Assembly (NCBI RefSeq): GCF_019402645.1 | Contig: NZ_VKKS01000001.1 | Coordinates: 773,398-837,397, forward strand | DNA length: 64,000 nucleotides | Direction: 5' to 3' | From: Morganella morganii | GTDB lineage: Bacteria > Pseudomonadota > Gammaproteobacteria > Enterobacterales > Enterobacteriaceae | In this document: in pieces, positions 37,724-46,300 of the stretch | Position numbering within the stretch: position 1 is the first letter of the stretch | Layout: every line of letters starts with the position of its first letter | The notes under the pieces: model-generated | What the model saw: the letters and a program-made list of their open reading frames with translations, nothing else | The model's database searches: none | What the model was told of the DNA's origin: nothing | Position numbers and translations under genes: made by a program

Positions 37724-38534
37724 TTATCTGCTGCTGAAAAATATCGTTATCCTGAATGCAAACGCATTATCCGGTGCGCTGATTGCCGGCTTTCCGGCAG
37801 TCACAGCCTGGCTGGGATTTGTTCATGCGCTTGAGCGAAAGGTGAGAGCGAAGGGATTCCCGTCAGTCAGGTTTAATTACACCGGTATTATCTGTCACCA
37901 TTGTCATTTACGACTGTACGCGGAATCCGGAGAATTGACGTATTCCGTACTTAATAACCGGAAGCCGCCGGATAAAAAAGGCAGAAATTCATCATTGGTT
38001 GAGGAAGCGTATTGTCATCTCAATATTTCACTGTTTATTCGTGGTGAAAATATAGAGGCAAAAAATAAGGAATTTATCTCTGTGGTATCGGAGGTCATAA
38101 AAATACTGAAAATTGCAGGAGGAGATATCACAGATGCAGGCATACCAGAGACAGGTATTTTTCCGGACAATAAACAGAGATGGTATGAATTACGGCAATG
38201 CATGACACCGGGATATGTATTACTGGAGTGGCGGGATGTAATGATAAATGCAATGAACAGCGGAATGGATGCAATGGCAGCATTACTGAAATATATCACT
38301 GTTCCGGGTACGGTTCTGACTCCGGTAGTGACCGGCTATCAGGGACTTTCACCGCCGGGAATGGCAGAAAATGTCAGAGCAGAAGGTATGCCACACCGGT
38401 TTGCGGAAAGTGTTATCACATTAGGGGAATTCCGGCAGTTGGATAAACTACAGCATCCTTCGGATATGTTGTGGTGCTATCACTATTTGCCTGATGAGAA
38501 CCTTTATCTGTGTCAGCAGGGAAAATATCATTAA
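37713..38534 (+). CDS. csy2: Cas5f/Csy2 (type I-F)
   Basis: Cas5-family subunit that caps the 5' handle of the crRNA in type I-F complexes. 273 residues, somewhat shorter than usual. The N-terminus LLLKNIVILNANALSGALIA then GFPAVTAWLGFVHALERKVR is the family hallmark, followed by ICHHCHLRLY. The GTG at 37713 is chosen because GGAGG lies 8 bp upstream (inside csy1) and homology begins at once. The overlap with csy1 implies coupled translation and fixed stoichiometry. Confidence 0.9.
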   Translation: MSINYLLLKNIVILNANALSGALIAGFPAVTAWLGFVHALERKVRAKGFPSVRFNYTGIICHHCHLRLYAESGELTYSVLNNRKPPDKKGRNSSLVEEAYCHLNISLFIRGENIEAKNKEFISVVSEVIKILKIAGGDITDAGIPETGIFPDNKQRWYELRQCMTPGYVLLEWRDVMINAMNSGMDAMAALLKYITVPGTVLTPVVTGYQGLSPPGMAENVRAEGMPHRFAESVITLGEFRQLDKLQHPSDMLWCYHYLPDENLYLCQQGKYH

Positions 38535-38546
38535 TGGAAAAGAAAA

Positions 38547-39566
38547 ATGACCGGACTCAGGAATATGCCGTCTGTTTTATCATTTTCAAAAAAACTGATC
38601 CCTTCTGACGGTATTTTTTCCGGGACATCGCAGTCACCGGGTTCTCCGGTTACTCCGCTGAATATACAGATGAGAACTGTCCGGGGGACATTCGCTTTCC
38701 GCCGGAAAAACCGGGGGGCCGATGAAAGAAAAATATTCTCACCGGAAATTCATGATCCTAATATTCAATACATGGATTGTTGCATGCTCGGGCCGGAACA
38801 GGATGTGCTTCTACTCCGGTTTTCACTGAAAATTACCGGCGGACTGATATTTCCGGCAGCCTGTAATAATGAACGATTCCGTCAGCGCTATCAGGCAGTA
38901 ATAACGGATTATCTGGAAAGGGAAAGGTGCCGGGAACCTGCACGGCGGTACGCACATAATATTGCCGGCGGGCGGTTTTTGTGGCGTAACCGGGTTGGGG
39001 CCGGGCATATTGATGTGGTTGTGGATAATCTCAGTGCAGAAAAAAAACAGCGATGGGTATTTGATGCCGGGAAATACAGCCTTCGTCATTTTGAACAGGC
39101 GGATAATTCAGTCGATGACCTGGGAGAACAGATTGCCGCAGCACTGAGTTGTGATGAGGGGGTATTATTGCTGGCTGTCACTGCCAGAGTTATAACAGGG
39201 AAGGGACAGGAAGTTTATCCCAGCTGTGAATTTGTGGTGAATAAAAGAAAGGGCGGGAAAAGCCGGATACTTTGTAGTATTGACGGAACAGCGGGAATGC
39301 ATTCACAAAAAATAGGCAATGCTTTGCGTTCCGTGGATACCTGGTATTCTGCTTTTTCTGATTTATCTGTGGGGGCTGGAGCCATTGCAGCCGATCCTTT
39401 TGGTGCGGTAACACATCTGGGGGCCGTATTTCGTCCGCCGGGGTCAGGACAGGATTTTTATACGTTGTTTGAAAAATGGGTCAGCGGGGAAAAACTCGCG
39501 GCACATGAAGAAAATTATGTTGTGGCGGTGTTAATCCGCGGCGGCGTTTTCGGTGGCGGAGGGTAA
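38547..39566 (+). CDS. csy3: Cas7f/Csy3 backbone subunit (type I-F)
   Basis: Backbone subunit that polymerises along the crRNA spacer. 339 residues, the normal length. Diagnostic stretches: MPSVLSFSKKLIPSDGIFSG, MRTVRGTFAFR, ARRYAHNIAGGRFLWRNRVG, GQEVYPSCEFV, AGMHSQKIGNALRSVDTWYS, DFYTLFEKWV and the C-terminal VAVLIRGGVFGGGG. All are conserved Csy3 features, so the fold is expected to be intact. It lies 12 bp after csy2. Confidence 0.93.
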   Translation: MTGLRNMPSVLSFSKKLIPSDGIFSGTSQSPGSPVTPLNIQMRTVRGTFAFRRKNRGADERKIFSPEIHDPNIQYMDCCMLGPEQDVLLLRFSLKITGGLIFPAACNNERFRQRYQAVITDYLERERCREPARRYAHNIAGGRFLWRNRVGAGHIDVVVDNLSAEKKQRWVFDAGKYSLRHFEQADNSVDDLGEQIAAALSCDEGVLLLAVTARVITGKGQEVYPSCEFVVNKRKGGKSRILCSIDGTAGMHSQKIGNALRSVDTWYSAFSDLSVGAGAIAADPFGAVTHLGAVFRPPGSGQDFYTLFEKWVSGEKLAAHEENYVVAVLIRGGVFGGGG

Positions 39567-39570
39567 GCTG

Positions 39571-40128
39571 GTGAGATTTTATCAGACAATAACTATTCTG
39601 CCGGATGCACTGATATCTGCTGTATTTCTCCGCCAGCAAATCTGGCGGCAGCTTCATCTGGTACTGACAGAAAATAAAACAGGTAAAAATGACAGCCCGG
39701 TTGCCGTTGCATTTCCGGATTACTGCCGGGAGCAGCAAACCACGGGGAATCGTCTGCGACTGCTGGCCCGGAATTATCAGTCATTGGCGGTCCCGGCAAT
39801 CACTGTACGGCTGTCTGCTTTTTATCCGTATATCCGGTTAAGCCGGGTTTTACCTGTCCCGGAAAAAACGCTGCCGGTCAGTTATGTCCGTGAACATGTA
39901 AAAGGATTACGGCGCTTTCAGAGTGCAGGCTCCGGGCGGTTATTTATTCCGGAAACGCTGCCGTTTATCTGGACTGAATCTTTGTCAGGTAAAGGCCGGA
40001 ACCGTCCGTTTCCTTTTTTTATCCGGAAACTGGACGCTGAATCCGCAGCGGATGGGCAGTTTACCTGTTACGGATTGAGCCAAAAAAGGACAGAAAACGG
40101 GGCGATTGCAACAGTGCCTCATTTTTGA
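39571..40128 (+). CDS. csy4: Cas6f/Csy4 crRNA endonuclease (type I-F)
   Basis: Repeat-specific endoribonuclease of type I-F systems that cuts pre-crRNA at the base of the repeat hairpin. 185 residues. Residue 29 is His in QIWRQLHLVL, the same number and context as the catalytic H29 of Pseudomonas Csy4. The C-terminal QFTCYGLSQ ... ATVPHF fits the family end (F..YGLS...TVPxF). I chose the GTG at 39571, with GGAGGG 8 bp upstream and 4 bp after csy3. A matching repeat lies 4 bp beyond the stop. Confidence 0.88.
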   Translation: MRFYQTITILPDALISAVFLRQQIWRQLHLVLTENKTGKNDSPVAVAFPDYCREQQTTGNRLRLLARNYQSLAVPAITVRLSAFYPYIRLSRVLPVPEKTLPVSYVREHVKGLRRFQSAGSGRLFIPETLPFIWTESLSGKGRNRPFPFFIRKLDAESAADGQFTCYGLSQKRTENGAIATVPHF

Positions 40129-40132
40129 GGTT

Positions 40133-40160
40133 GTTTACTGCCATGACGGCAGCTCAGAAA
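40133..40160 (+). CRISPR. Solitary type I-F-like repeat
   Basis: 28 bp, starting GTTTACTGCC, with loop ATGAC, and ending GGCAGCTCAGAAA. The 5-bp stem CTGCC/GGCAG, 5-nt loop, GTT start and AGAAA end match canonical I-F repeats (such as the Pseudomonas GTTCACTGCC...GGCAGCTAAGAAA form). It lies 4 bp after cas6f on the same strand. No second repeat occurs 60 bp on, nor have I found one elsewhere in the window, so it is not an array in the normal sense. Confidence 0.8.
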
Positions 40161-40194
40161 TAATTATGATAAAAAAATAATGTACTGCCGCAAA

Positions 40195-40221
40195 TGCCCC
40201 CGCACATAAGCACGCAGGGGC
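40195..40221. terminator. Hairpin between csy4/repeat and convergent gene
   Basis: GCCCCCGC and GCAGGGGC pair (one mismatch) around loop ACATAAGCAC. It lies in the convergent gap and may end both transcripts, including any RNA from the solitary repeat. Confidence 0.5.
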
Positions 40222-40228
40222 GGGCAGT

Positions 40229-41722
40229 TTACTGAACCGGCTGAAAACCGGTCGGTGCCGGTGTGACACTGTATGAACCGGGATCAACAGCAAAGTGTAT
40301 ATCAGAGGAAAAGCGTTTTTTCGGTGCCAGTTCCCAGACCACGCGTAACGGAAACTCACCGTATTCGGTTGGCGTACCGTGCAGATTACCGGTTTTATCA
40401 TTAAAACTCAGGCCAATATTGCGCCGGAAATAGATACCGAGGATGGTGACAGCCCGGCCATCATCCAGTGTTGCGGTTACCGGAGAACTGAAAGGTTCGA
40501 GTAACCGGGCTCTGGCAATTTTGATGCGGACTGCCGGTTGTCCGGAAGACGGGGACATTGTCTCCGGAGCCTTATTTTCAGGAAGTGCATTTTCTGAGGA
40601 AGCCGTATTTTCCGCAGATTCCCGGACTGTGGCCGGTTCCGCCTGTGGCGGAATATTCTCTTTCCCTGCGGCAAACAGAGCTGTCAGCCCCCAGGGTTTC
40701 TGTTCTGCGTCAGCAGGTGAATGGTATTCCCCCGGGTCTGTCTGTAACAGAAGGCTGTTTTCTGTATTGAATGACCAGTCGTGGTTCCGCAGAGTATCGC
40801 CGGATGAACCGGATGTTGCCGCAACTTGTGGTTCATCCGGTACCGGGAGTTCACCGATGACCGGGGTATCCGTATCATCAGTATCCGGATCCAGGTCGTC
40901 AAACAGCCAGCTGCCGCCCTTCAGCGGATCACTGATGGCAGCGGGTTCCGGGAACAGGGATTTATCGCTGAATACAGAGCCGGTTAATGCAGTTGTTTCA
41001 CCGGTATTATCATCAGCGGGCGGTGCAACAGGATCCGCAGCCACAGGCTCGTTATATAAAAAGGTGAATTCTTCGGATTTGTCATCAGCAGGCGGAGCAA
41101 CGTTTTTTTCCGTTGCCGGTTCAGTGTGTGAAAAAACCGGTTCTGTGGTTTTATTATCGGATGGTGAGGCCAGCTGATTAATTATCACAGGTTCAGCATA
41201 TGCAAAGGCGGGCTCTGTGATGGTGTTATCAGCGGGAGGTACAACCGGATCATCTGTAAGAAAGGCATGCTGACCAAATATTGAAGATAAACGATCAATC
41301 TCTGCAGAGGCTTGTTCTTCTGATGGGGCTGACTGCGGAGTTGCAGCGGAATAATCCGTAATAACCGGATCTTCCTGTTCAGAAGGAACAATGAGAGGTT
41401 CCGGTTCAGCCGCAGACAATGCGGAATGAGCCGTAGCCGGGGGGGAGGCAGGCATATCTGCCGGGACAGAAAGTGTGCTGTCACTGAGCGGGCTGCCCAT
41501 CATCATCTGCGGGTTAGTACGCTGCTGTTCAGCCTGAGCCGCAGCCAGTGCGGCGGATACCTCGCGGTATTTTACATCAACCAGACTGCTGAGAACGAGC
41601 AGGGCGGCGCGGATGGTTTCATCATCACATAATGCCGCGATTTCTGCGCTGCGGATGCGGTATCCGGCCTGTTCAGCTAACATGGCACAGATTGTCCGCT
41701 TTTGATCGGAGGTTATTTCCAT
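40229..41722 (-). CDS. Repeat-containing acidic protein with Ig-like C-terminus
   Basis: A 497-residue protein, not recognised as a whole. Residues 1-70 are helical (MEITSDQKRTICAMLAEQAG...). A long Pro/Glu/Asp-rich linker follows, including four 24-residue repeats at 160-255 of the form V-x-P-P-A-D-(N/D) ... EP. The last ~90 residues look like a putative-Ig (He_PIG-type) domain: GLSFNDKTGNLHGTPTEYGE then FPLRVVW. No signal peptide is visible. I started at M 41722, after AGAGGG, rather than the 69-residue longer frame. It converges on cas6f and may be unrelated to it. Confidence 0.7.
   Translation of the reverse strand: MEITSDQKRTICAMLAEQAGYRIRSAEIAALCDDETIRAALLVLSSLVDVKYREVSAALAAAQAEQQRTNPQMMMGSPLSDSTLSVPADMPASPPATAHSALSAAEPEPLIVPSEQEDPVITDYSAATPQSAPSEEQASAEIDRLSSIFGQHAFLTDDPVVPPADNTITEPAFAYAEPVIINQLASPSDNKTTEPVFSHTEPATEKNVAPPADDKSEEFTFLYNEPVAADPVAPPADDNTGETTALTGSVFSDKSLFPEPAAISDPLKGGSWLFDDLDPDTDDTDTPVIGELPVPDEPQVAATSGSSGDTLRNHDWSFNTENSLLLQTDPGEYHSPADAEQKPWGLTALFAAGKENIPPQAEPATVRESAENTASSENALPENKAPETMSPSSGQPAVRIKIARARLLEPFSSPVTATLDDGRAVTILGIYFRRNIGLSFNDKTGNLHGTPTEYGEFPLRVVWELAPKKRFSSDIHFAVDPGSYSVTPAPTGFQPVQ
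40973..41245 (-). repeat. Four 24-residue coding repeats
   Basis: Within the acidic protein, units begin VPPADNT, ASPSDNK, APPADDK and APPADDN at exact 24-codon (72-bp) spacing, each followed by an EP-containing segment. Probably a flexible spacer that can change in copy number. Confidence 0.75.
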
Positions 41723-41982
41723 TAACGTTTCCCTCTGTGACTTACTGATTGTCACGGTTTTCAGAACGGAACTTCGGGTGGCTTCCGCTCCGGCACAGGT
41801 TGGAGGCCGGGAGTGTTCCCTGACAGCGGAATGCCGGAAATTATTCAGCAATGATACTGCAAAATCCGGTTGCCGAAATATGGGGGAAGTCTGATTGACG
41901 CAGAATGCTGCATAATAAAATAATGACAATCTTATTAATCCGGAATTATCATTATTTTATAAATAAAAAGAATTATCCCGGA

Positions 41983-42387
41983 TTATGTCCGGTGAACGGT
42001 TGCCGCACTGAGAACCGGCGTCAGATTTTCATCAATACACCAGTACGGCTGCTGTGGTGTGATACAGATGCTACCGGCACAGCTAACCTCTGTGGTGTGG
42101 TTAAGCCGGTTTGTTTCACCCCGCAGGATCTGTCTGCCTGTTTCTGTCAGAGATATGACCGGCGGCTCCTGAGTATCTGTGTTTAACAGCTGCCTGTTCC
42201 CGGTGATAAAGGGTTGCATCAGCGAAAAAAACATCTGATCGCCGGAAAACGGCAGTGGTTCTTTTTCGGAGAGCAGAATAAGGAACAGTACCGGTAAGGT
42301 CACCGGCCCCTGTTCACCGGGGGGGCAGCGGGACAAACCGGTGTGGCAACTCCGGATGCGGGGGGCGGATAAAAGCAGCCGGCGCAA
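41983..42387 (-). pseudogene. C-terminal remnant of a hypothetical protein
   Basis: The minus frame reads LFLILLSEKEPLPFSGDQMF ... PPVISLTETGRQILRGETNR then LNHTTEVSCAGSICITPQQP and YWCIDE. The LTETGRxxLxGExxR pattern resembles the C-terminal part of a family with L-T-x-x-G-R-x-V-L-x-G-E-x-D followed by a W-x-GG-x-x-L motif, which is degraded here. No good start codon or ribosome binding site is visible and the 5' part runs into unrelated codons. Treated as a remnant; low certainty. Confidence 0.35.
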
Positions 42388-42652
42388 GCGGGGACGGATC
42401 CGCTTTGACAGGTAAGGGGGACGTAAAAAAATTCATCAGACAGTCTCTCAGGCAAAACGGCCTGTTCCGCTGAGGGGGCACAGAGAAGGCCCGCAGCTAA
42501 TATACGCGCTGAAACGGCTTATGCAATGTTTTTCATGATATCAAACAAAAATTCAGGCATCGCTATTGTTTCTGATATGAGGGGCGTTAAGATAGGTATT
42601 CCACTTAAGGAAAAGCGGCAGTGCGGGTAAATCTACCGGAGGAGACGGCGGA

Positions 42653-43372
42653 ATGTCGTATCACGCATTTTTTCAGCCTGTAAAAACCCTGACACAGGCA
42701 CAGCGTCAGAAAATGGCCTCACTCTATTTTATGTATTACACCGGCAGTGACGGGGCGCAGTTTTTGTCAGATCTCGATCATAAACAGGAGGTGCTGTTTC
42801 TGATGTCAGGGGATGAAATGGCCGGGTTCAGTACTCTGCAATTTTATCCCTTCCGCGGACACCGGATTGTTTATTCCGGCGACACTATTGTGCATCCCGC
42901 TCACTGGAAGCAGCAGACACTGCACGGTGCCTGGCTGCGGCGTATTGCACTTTTGCGCAGGGAATATCCCGGTGAACGGGTGTTCTGGTTCCTGCTGGTG
43001 AAAGGTGTGCGTACTTACCGGTATATGAGCACACTGGCGCATACTTTTTATCCGCACCGGAACGGTAATGCTAAAGAGCCGGAACTGGCACGGCTGGCAG
43101 CAGAACTGGCAAAAGATAAATTCGGTTCACTCTATAACCCGGTGCGTGGTGTGGTGGAATGCCCGTCGTCGTTCGGTTACCTGAACCGCGCAATGGCAGC
43201 AGTATCTGACGCACAGCGAAGCAAACCGGATGCTGCGTTTTTCCTGTATAAAAACCCGCATTATGTCTGCGGTCATGAGTTGGTCTGCCTGTGTGAAGTT
43301 TCCCCTGATAATGTGGCTAAACGTTATCAGCTGCTGTTTGAAGAACCTGATGTTGAGTTTTGCTATGAATAA
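42653..43372 (+). CDS. GNAT-like hypothetical protein, first gene of biosynthetic cluster
   Basis: A 239-residue protein resembling GNAT-fold acyltransferases: LFLMSGDEMAGFSTLQFYPF then the HRIVYSGDTIVHPAHWKQQT stretch in the position of the acyl-CoA loop, and ...GAWLRRIALLRREYP. Substrate unknown. A GGAGGAGACGG region precedes the ATG. It overlaps the GH3 gene by 8 bp, so the two are translationally coupled; it starts a five-gene plus-strand operon ending near 48671. Confidence 0.6.
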   Translation: MSYHAFFQPVKTLTQAQRQKMASLYFMYYTGSDGAQFLSDLDHKQEVLFLMSGDEMAGFSTLQFYPFRGHRIVYSGDTIVHPAHWKQQTLHGAWLRRIALLRREYPGERVFWFLLVKGVRTYRYMSTLAHTFYPHRNGNAKEPELARLAAELAKDKFGSLYNPVRGVVECPSSFGYLNRAMAAVSDAQRSKPDAAFFLYKNPHYVCGHELVCLCEVSPDNVAKRYQLLFEEPDVEFCYE

Positions 43373-44906
43373 AGCCTGGCAGCATTTCCGTGACATAACA
43401 CCGCCTGTTCCGCCGGCGGGTTCATTGCGTGAAAGGCAGTTTTGCTGGTTATCGGCCTGTCTGGCCGCGAATGCGGCGTGTGAATACGGGCGGCAGCATC
43501 ATTTTTCATCAGTGAAATCGGTAACGGATTATCAGCAGAAGGTACCTCTGACAACGTATTCTGAGCTCAGTCCTTTTATCTCCCGCATGACTGACGGGGA
43601 AGAGGATCTGTTGTGCAGTACGCCGGTACTGGCGTTTGAGCTGACCGGCGGCAGTCACAGCGGAGGCAAATTGTTGCCTTATACCGCAGCCGGATTAAAC
43701 GATTTTCGTCTCGCTGTCACCGGCTGGCTGCGTAATGTTACCCGCCGTTTTGATCTGACTTCCGGCCATGTTTACTGGGCACTCAGTCCGGCAGTGACGC
43801 GGATGACACAAACGTCCGGTGGTATTCCGGTCGGAGGTGGTGATGCGCTCTATCTGGGGGCGGATAATCTGGCCGCGTTCAGTGAGTTATCCGCTGTGCC
43901 GCTGACACTGGCACAGGTCGGGGATGCGGCAGACTGGCAGTTGCTGACCCTGGTTTATCTGTTGCAGTGTCCGGATTTGCGTCTGATTTCAGTCTGGAGT
44001 CCGGTATTTTTATTTCCGCTGCTCAGTGCGCTGGATACCCGGCAGGATGAGATCACTGTGTTGTTACAGGATGGCGGAGTGCTCGCCGGGCATTTTCTGA
44101 ATGCCTGTCCGGCGGCGCTGGTGCGTTACCGGCAGTATCTGCGGGAACATAATACCGCACTGTTATGGCCGCAGCTGACACTGATCAGCTGCTGGGATCA
44201 GGCCGCCTCCGCCTCGCCGGCACAGGTACTGATGACACATTTTTCCGGTGTGACACTCCAGGGTAAAGGGCTGCTTTCCACTGAAGCGGTGATCACCGTT
44301 CCGTCTGACTGCGGTGATCCGCATCTGAGTGCTGACAGTAATTTTTACGAGTTCCGGCATAGCGACGGGCATATATATTTAGCGGATGAATTGCTTCCGG
44401 GTGAAACATACAGTGTGATTGTGACCACTAACAGCGGGCTGTACCGCTATCAGACAGATGATCTGGTGTTGTGTACCGGCCATACACCGGAAGGGATCCC
44501 GCAACTGCGTTTTTGCGGGCGTGACGGTATATGCAGTGATCTGGCCGGGGAAAAACTGACCGAACCGTTCGTTTGTGCCGCGTTACCGGCATCACAGAAT
44601 TTTGCGGCACTGGCGGCGGATGAGCGGGGCTATGTGCTGCTGCTCAGTGATACAGTTACCAGTGACACACAGGCACAGGCATATTGCGGAGAAACCGAAC
44701 GCTTTCTGTGTACTAATCCTCAGTATCATTACGCCCGCCGCATCGGACAGCTTAAACCGCTGACATACCTCCGCCTGCATCAACCGGCGGAGCACTATTT
44801 TCAGCGGCAGCTGCGACGGGGAAAACGGCTGGGGGAAATTAAAATTCCGGCTCTGCTGACCTCGTCTGACTGGCGTGCCATGTTTGAGATCAGGGAGTCT
44901 CTGTGA
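43365..44906 (+). CDS. GH3-type acyl-adenylating enzyme
   Basis: A 513-residue member of the GH3 (auxin-responsive) superfamily of ANL-type acyl-adenylate/amide synthetases. ATP-binding loop: LAFELTGGSHSGGKLLPYTA. Other family regions are FYEFRHSDGHIYLADELLPG then ETYSVIVTTNSGLYRYQTDD and LRFCGRDG. The C-terminus ends LGEIKIPALLTSSDWRAMF. GH3 enzymes join carboxylic acids to amino acids or amines. In this cluster it probably activates an acyl group for condensation. Start ATG 43365 overlaps the previous stop; its stop overlaps the next ATG (TGATG). Confidence 0.85.
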   Translation: MNKAWQHFRDITPPVPPAGSLRERQFCWLSACLAANAACEYGRQHHFSSVKSVTDYQQKVPLTTYSELSPFISRMTDGEEDLLCSTPVLAFELTGGSHSGGKLLPYTAAGLNDFRLAVTGWLRNVTRRFDLTSGHVYWALSPAVTRMTQTSGGIPVGGGDALYLGADNLAAFSELSAVPLTLAQVGDAADWQLLTLVYLLQCPDLRLISVWSPVFLFPLLSALDTRQDEITVLLQDGGVLAGHFLNACPAALVRYRQYLREHNTALLWPQLTLISCWDQAASASPAQVLMTHFSGVTLQGKGLLSTEAVITVPSDCGDPHLSADSNFYEFRHSDGHIYLADELLPGETYSVIVTTNSGLYRYQTDDLVLCTGHTPEGIPQLRFCGRDGICSDLAGEKLTEPFVCAALPASQNFAALAADERGYVLLLSDTVTSDTQAQAYCGETERFLCTNPQYHYARRIGQLKPLTYLRLHQPAEHYFQRQLRRGKRLGEIKIPALLTSSDWRAMFEIRESL

Positions 44907-46300
44907 TGACACAGACTGTTTATACGCCTCAGCGGCCGCTGGATCTGGTGCTGCTTTCGCCGAAAGGGCCGCTGTACCGTAAACGGGGCGGAATTTTTAA
45001 ACGCTCGCTGCGTTATCAGCCGCTGACGCTGACCACGCTGTCGGCGCTGGTGCCGAAATCCCTGCCGGTCACTATTCGTCTGATTGATGAGAGTATTGAG
45101 GAGTTGCCTGAGGATTTCACGGCAGACCTGGTGGCTATGACCGTGATCACCGGGAACGCGCCGCGGGCTTATGAACTGTCAGCACAGATGCGGGCAAAAA
45201 ACATCCCGGTAGTGCTCGGCGGGCCGCACGTCACATTGCTGCCGCAGGAGGCATTGCAGCACGCCGACACTATCTGCACCGGATATTCCGAGCAGAGCTG
45301 GCCGCAGCTTATCCGTGATTTTATAGCGGGCAATATGCAGCGTGAATACCGTCAGGGCGCGGATTTCACACTTGATATCCCGGACTTGCCATTTCCTGAA
45401 CGTGAGCGGTTCGATGCAAAACATTTTCTTACTCGGGGTGTTTTTGAAGCGACCCGCTCCTGTGCGCACAACTGTGAATTCTGTGTAGCGCCGAGTGCCT
45501 GGGGACGTAAGCAGTTTCAGCATCCGGTGGAATGGGTCGTTGAAGATATCCGCCGTTATGCGGAGCATACCGGCAAACGGAAAGTGATTTTTGTTGATCT
45601 GAACCTGGTATCAGATATCGGCTATGCAAAACGGTTATTTACTGCACTGATCCCGCTGAATATCAGTTGGTTTGGTTTATCCACCGTACTGATAGCCCAC
45701 AACCATGAATTGATGGAGCTGATGGCCCGCAGCGGCTGCAAAGGGTTGCTGCTGGGGCTGGAAACCGTCAGTGACGGCAGCCTGAAGGATGCAGGGAAGA
45801 AATTCAACGGCTCGGTGGATTACAAAGCGTTGATCGGTGATCTGCACCGGCTCGGGATTGCGATTCAGGGCTGTTTTGTGTTCGGTCTGGATCACGACAC
45901 CACTGATGTGTTTGACCGCACAGTTGATCTGGCCATCGACGCCGGGATTGATTTGCCGCGTTTCTCGGTTCTGACACCATTCCCCGGCACGCCGTTATTT
46001 AAGCGTCTTGAGGAAGAACAACGGATTTTAACCACGGACTGGTCGCTGTATGACGCACAGCATGTGGTGTTCCGTCCGGCACTGATGAGTGCACGTGAGC
46101 TGGAACTGGGACATGAACGCGCCTGGAAAAAAGTGTACCGCTACCGCAGTATTGCCAGACGGCTGTGGCAGGCGCGTAACTTTAAACCATTGGCACTGAC
46201 GGCAAATCTGGGTTACCGCTTCTATGCGCATCACCTGCATCAGTATTACACTTGTGACTGGCCGGTTGAACACCGTCCGGCGAAGTCAGGCAGTCACTGA
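44906..46300 (+). CDS. B12-binding radical SAM protein 1
   Basis: A 464-residue radical SAM enzyme with an N-terminal cobalamin-binding-type domain (residues ~10-150, LVLLSPKGPLYRKRGG ... VVLGGPHVTLLPQEALQHAD) and the radical SAM cluster motif CAHNCEFC near residue 190. The C-terminus (LALTANLGYRFYAHHLHQYY) resembles that of protein 3 in this cluster. Such class B-type enzymes methylate unactivated carbon or rearrange substrates. ATG 44906 overlaps the GH3 stop. Substrate unknown. Confidence 0.9.
   Translation: MTQTVYTPQRPLDLVLLSPKGPLYRKRGGIFKRSLRYQPLTLTTLSALVPKSLPVTIRLIDESIEELPEDFTADLVAMTVITGNAPRAYELSAQMRAKNIPVVLGGPHVTLLPQEALQHADTICTGYSEQSWPQLIRDFIAGNMQREYRQGADFTLDIPDLPFPERERFDAKHFLTRGVFEATRSCAHNCEFCVAPSAWGRKQFQHPVEWVVEDIRRYAEHTGKRKVIFVDLNLVSDIGYAKRLFTALIPLNISWFGLSTVLIAHNHELMELMARSGCKGLLLGLETVSDGSLKDAGKKFNGSVDYKALIGDLHRLGIAIQGCFVFGLDHDTTDVFDRTVDLAIDAGIDLPRFSVLTPFPGTPLFKRLEEEQRILTTDWSLYDAQHVVFRPALMSARELELGHERAWKKVYRYRSIARRLWQARNFKPLALTANLGYRFYAHHLHQYYTCDWPVEHRPAKSGSH

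Noticed and set aside
36992..40128. A Tn7-like CRISPR-associated transposon (I-F3)
   Set aside because: Cas8f and Cas5f are separate genes instead of fused, and no tniQ, tnsA, tnsB or tnsC or Tn7-type ends are present in the window.
40181..40234. A second CRISPR repeat after 40160
   Set aside because: TGTACTGCC at ~40181 and GTTTACTG at 40227 share only 8-9 bases with the repeat, have wrong spacing and no GGCAG arm; the second lies in the stop region of the convergent gene.
40443..41177. A plus-strand gene of 244 codons inside the acidic repeat protein
   Set aside because: It is the antisense shadow of the minus-strand gene; its Ser/Gly-rich composition mirrors the Pro/Glu/Ala codons of the real frame.
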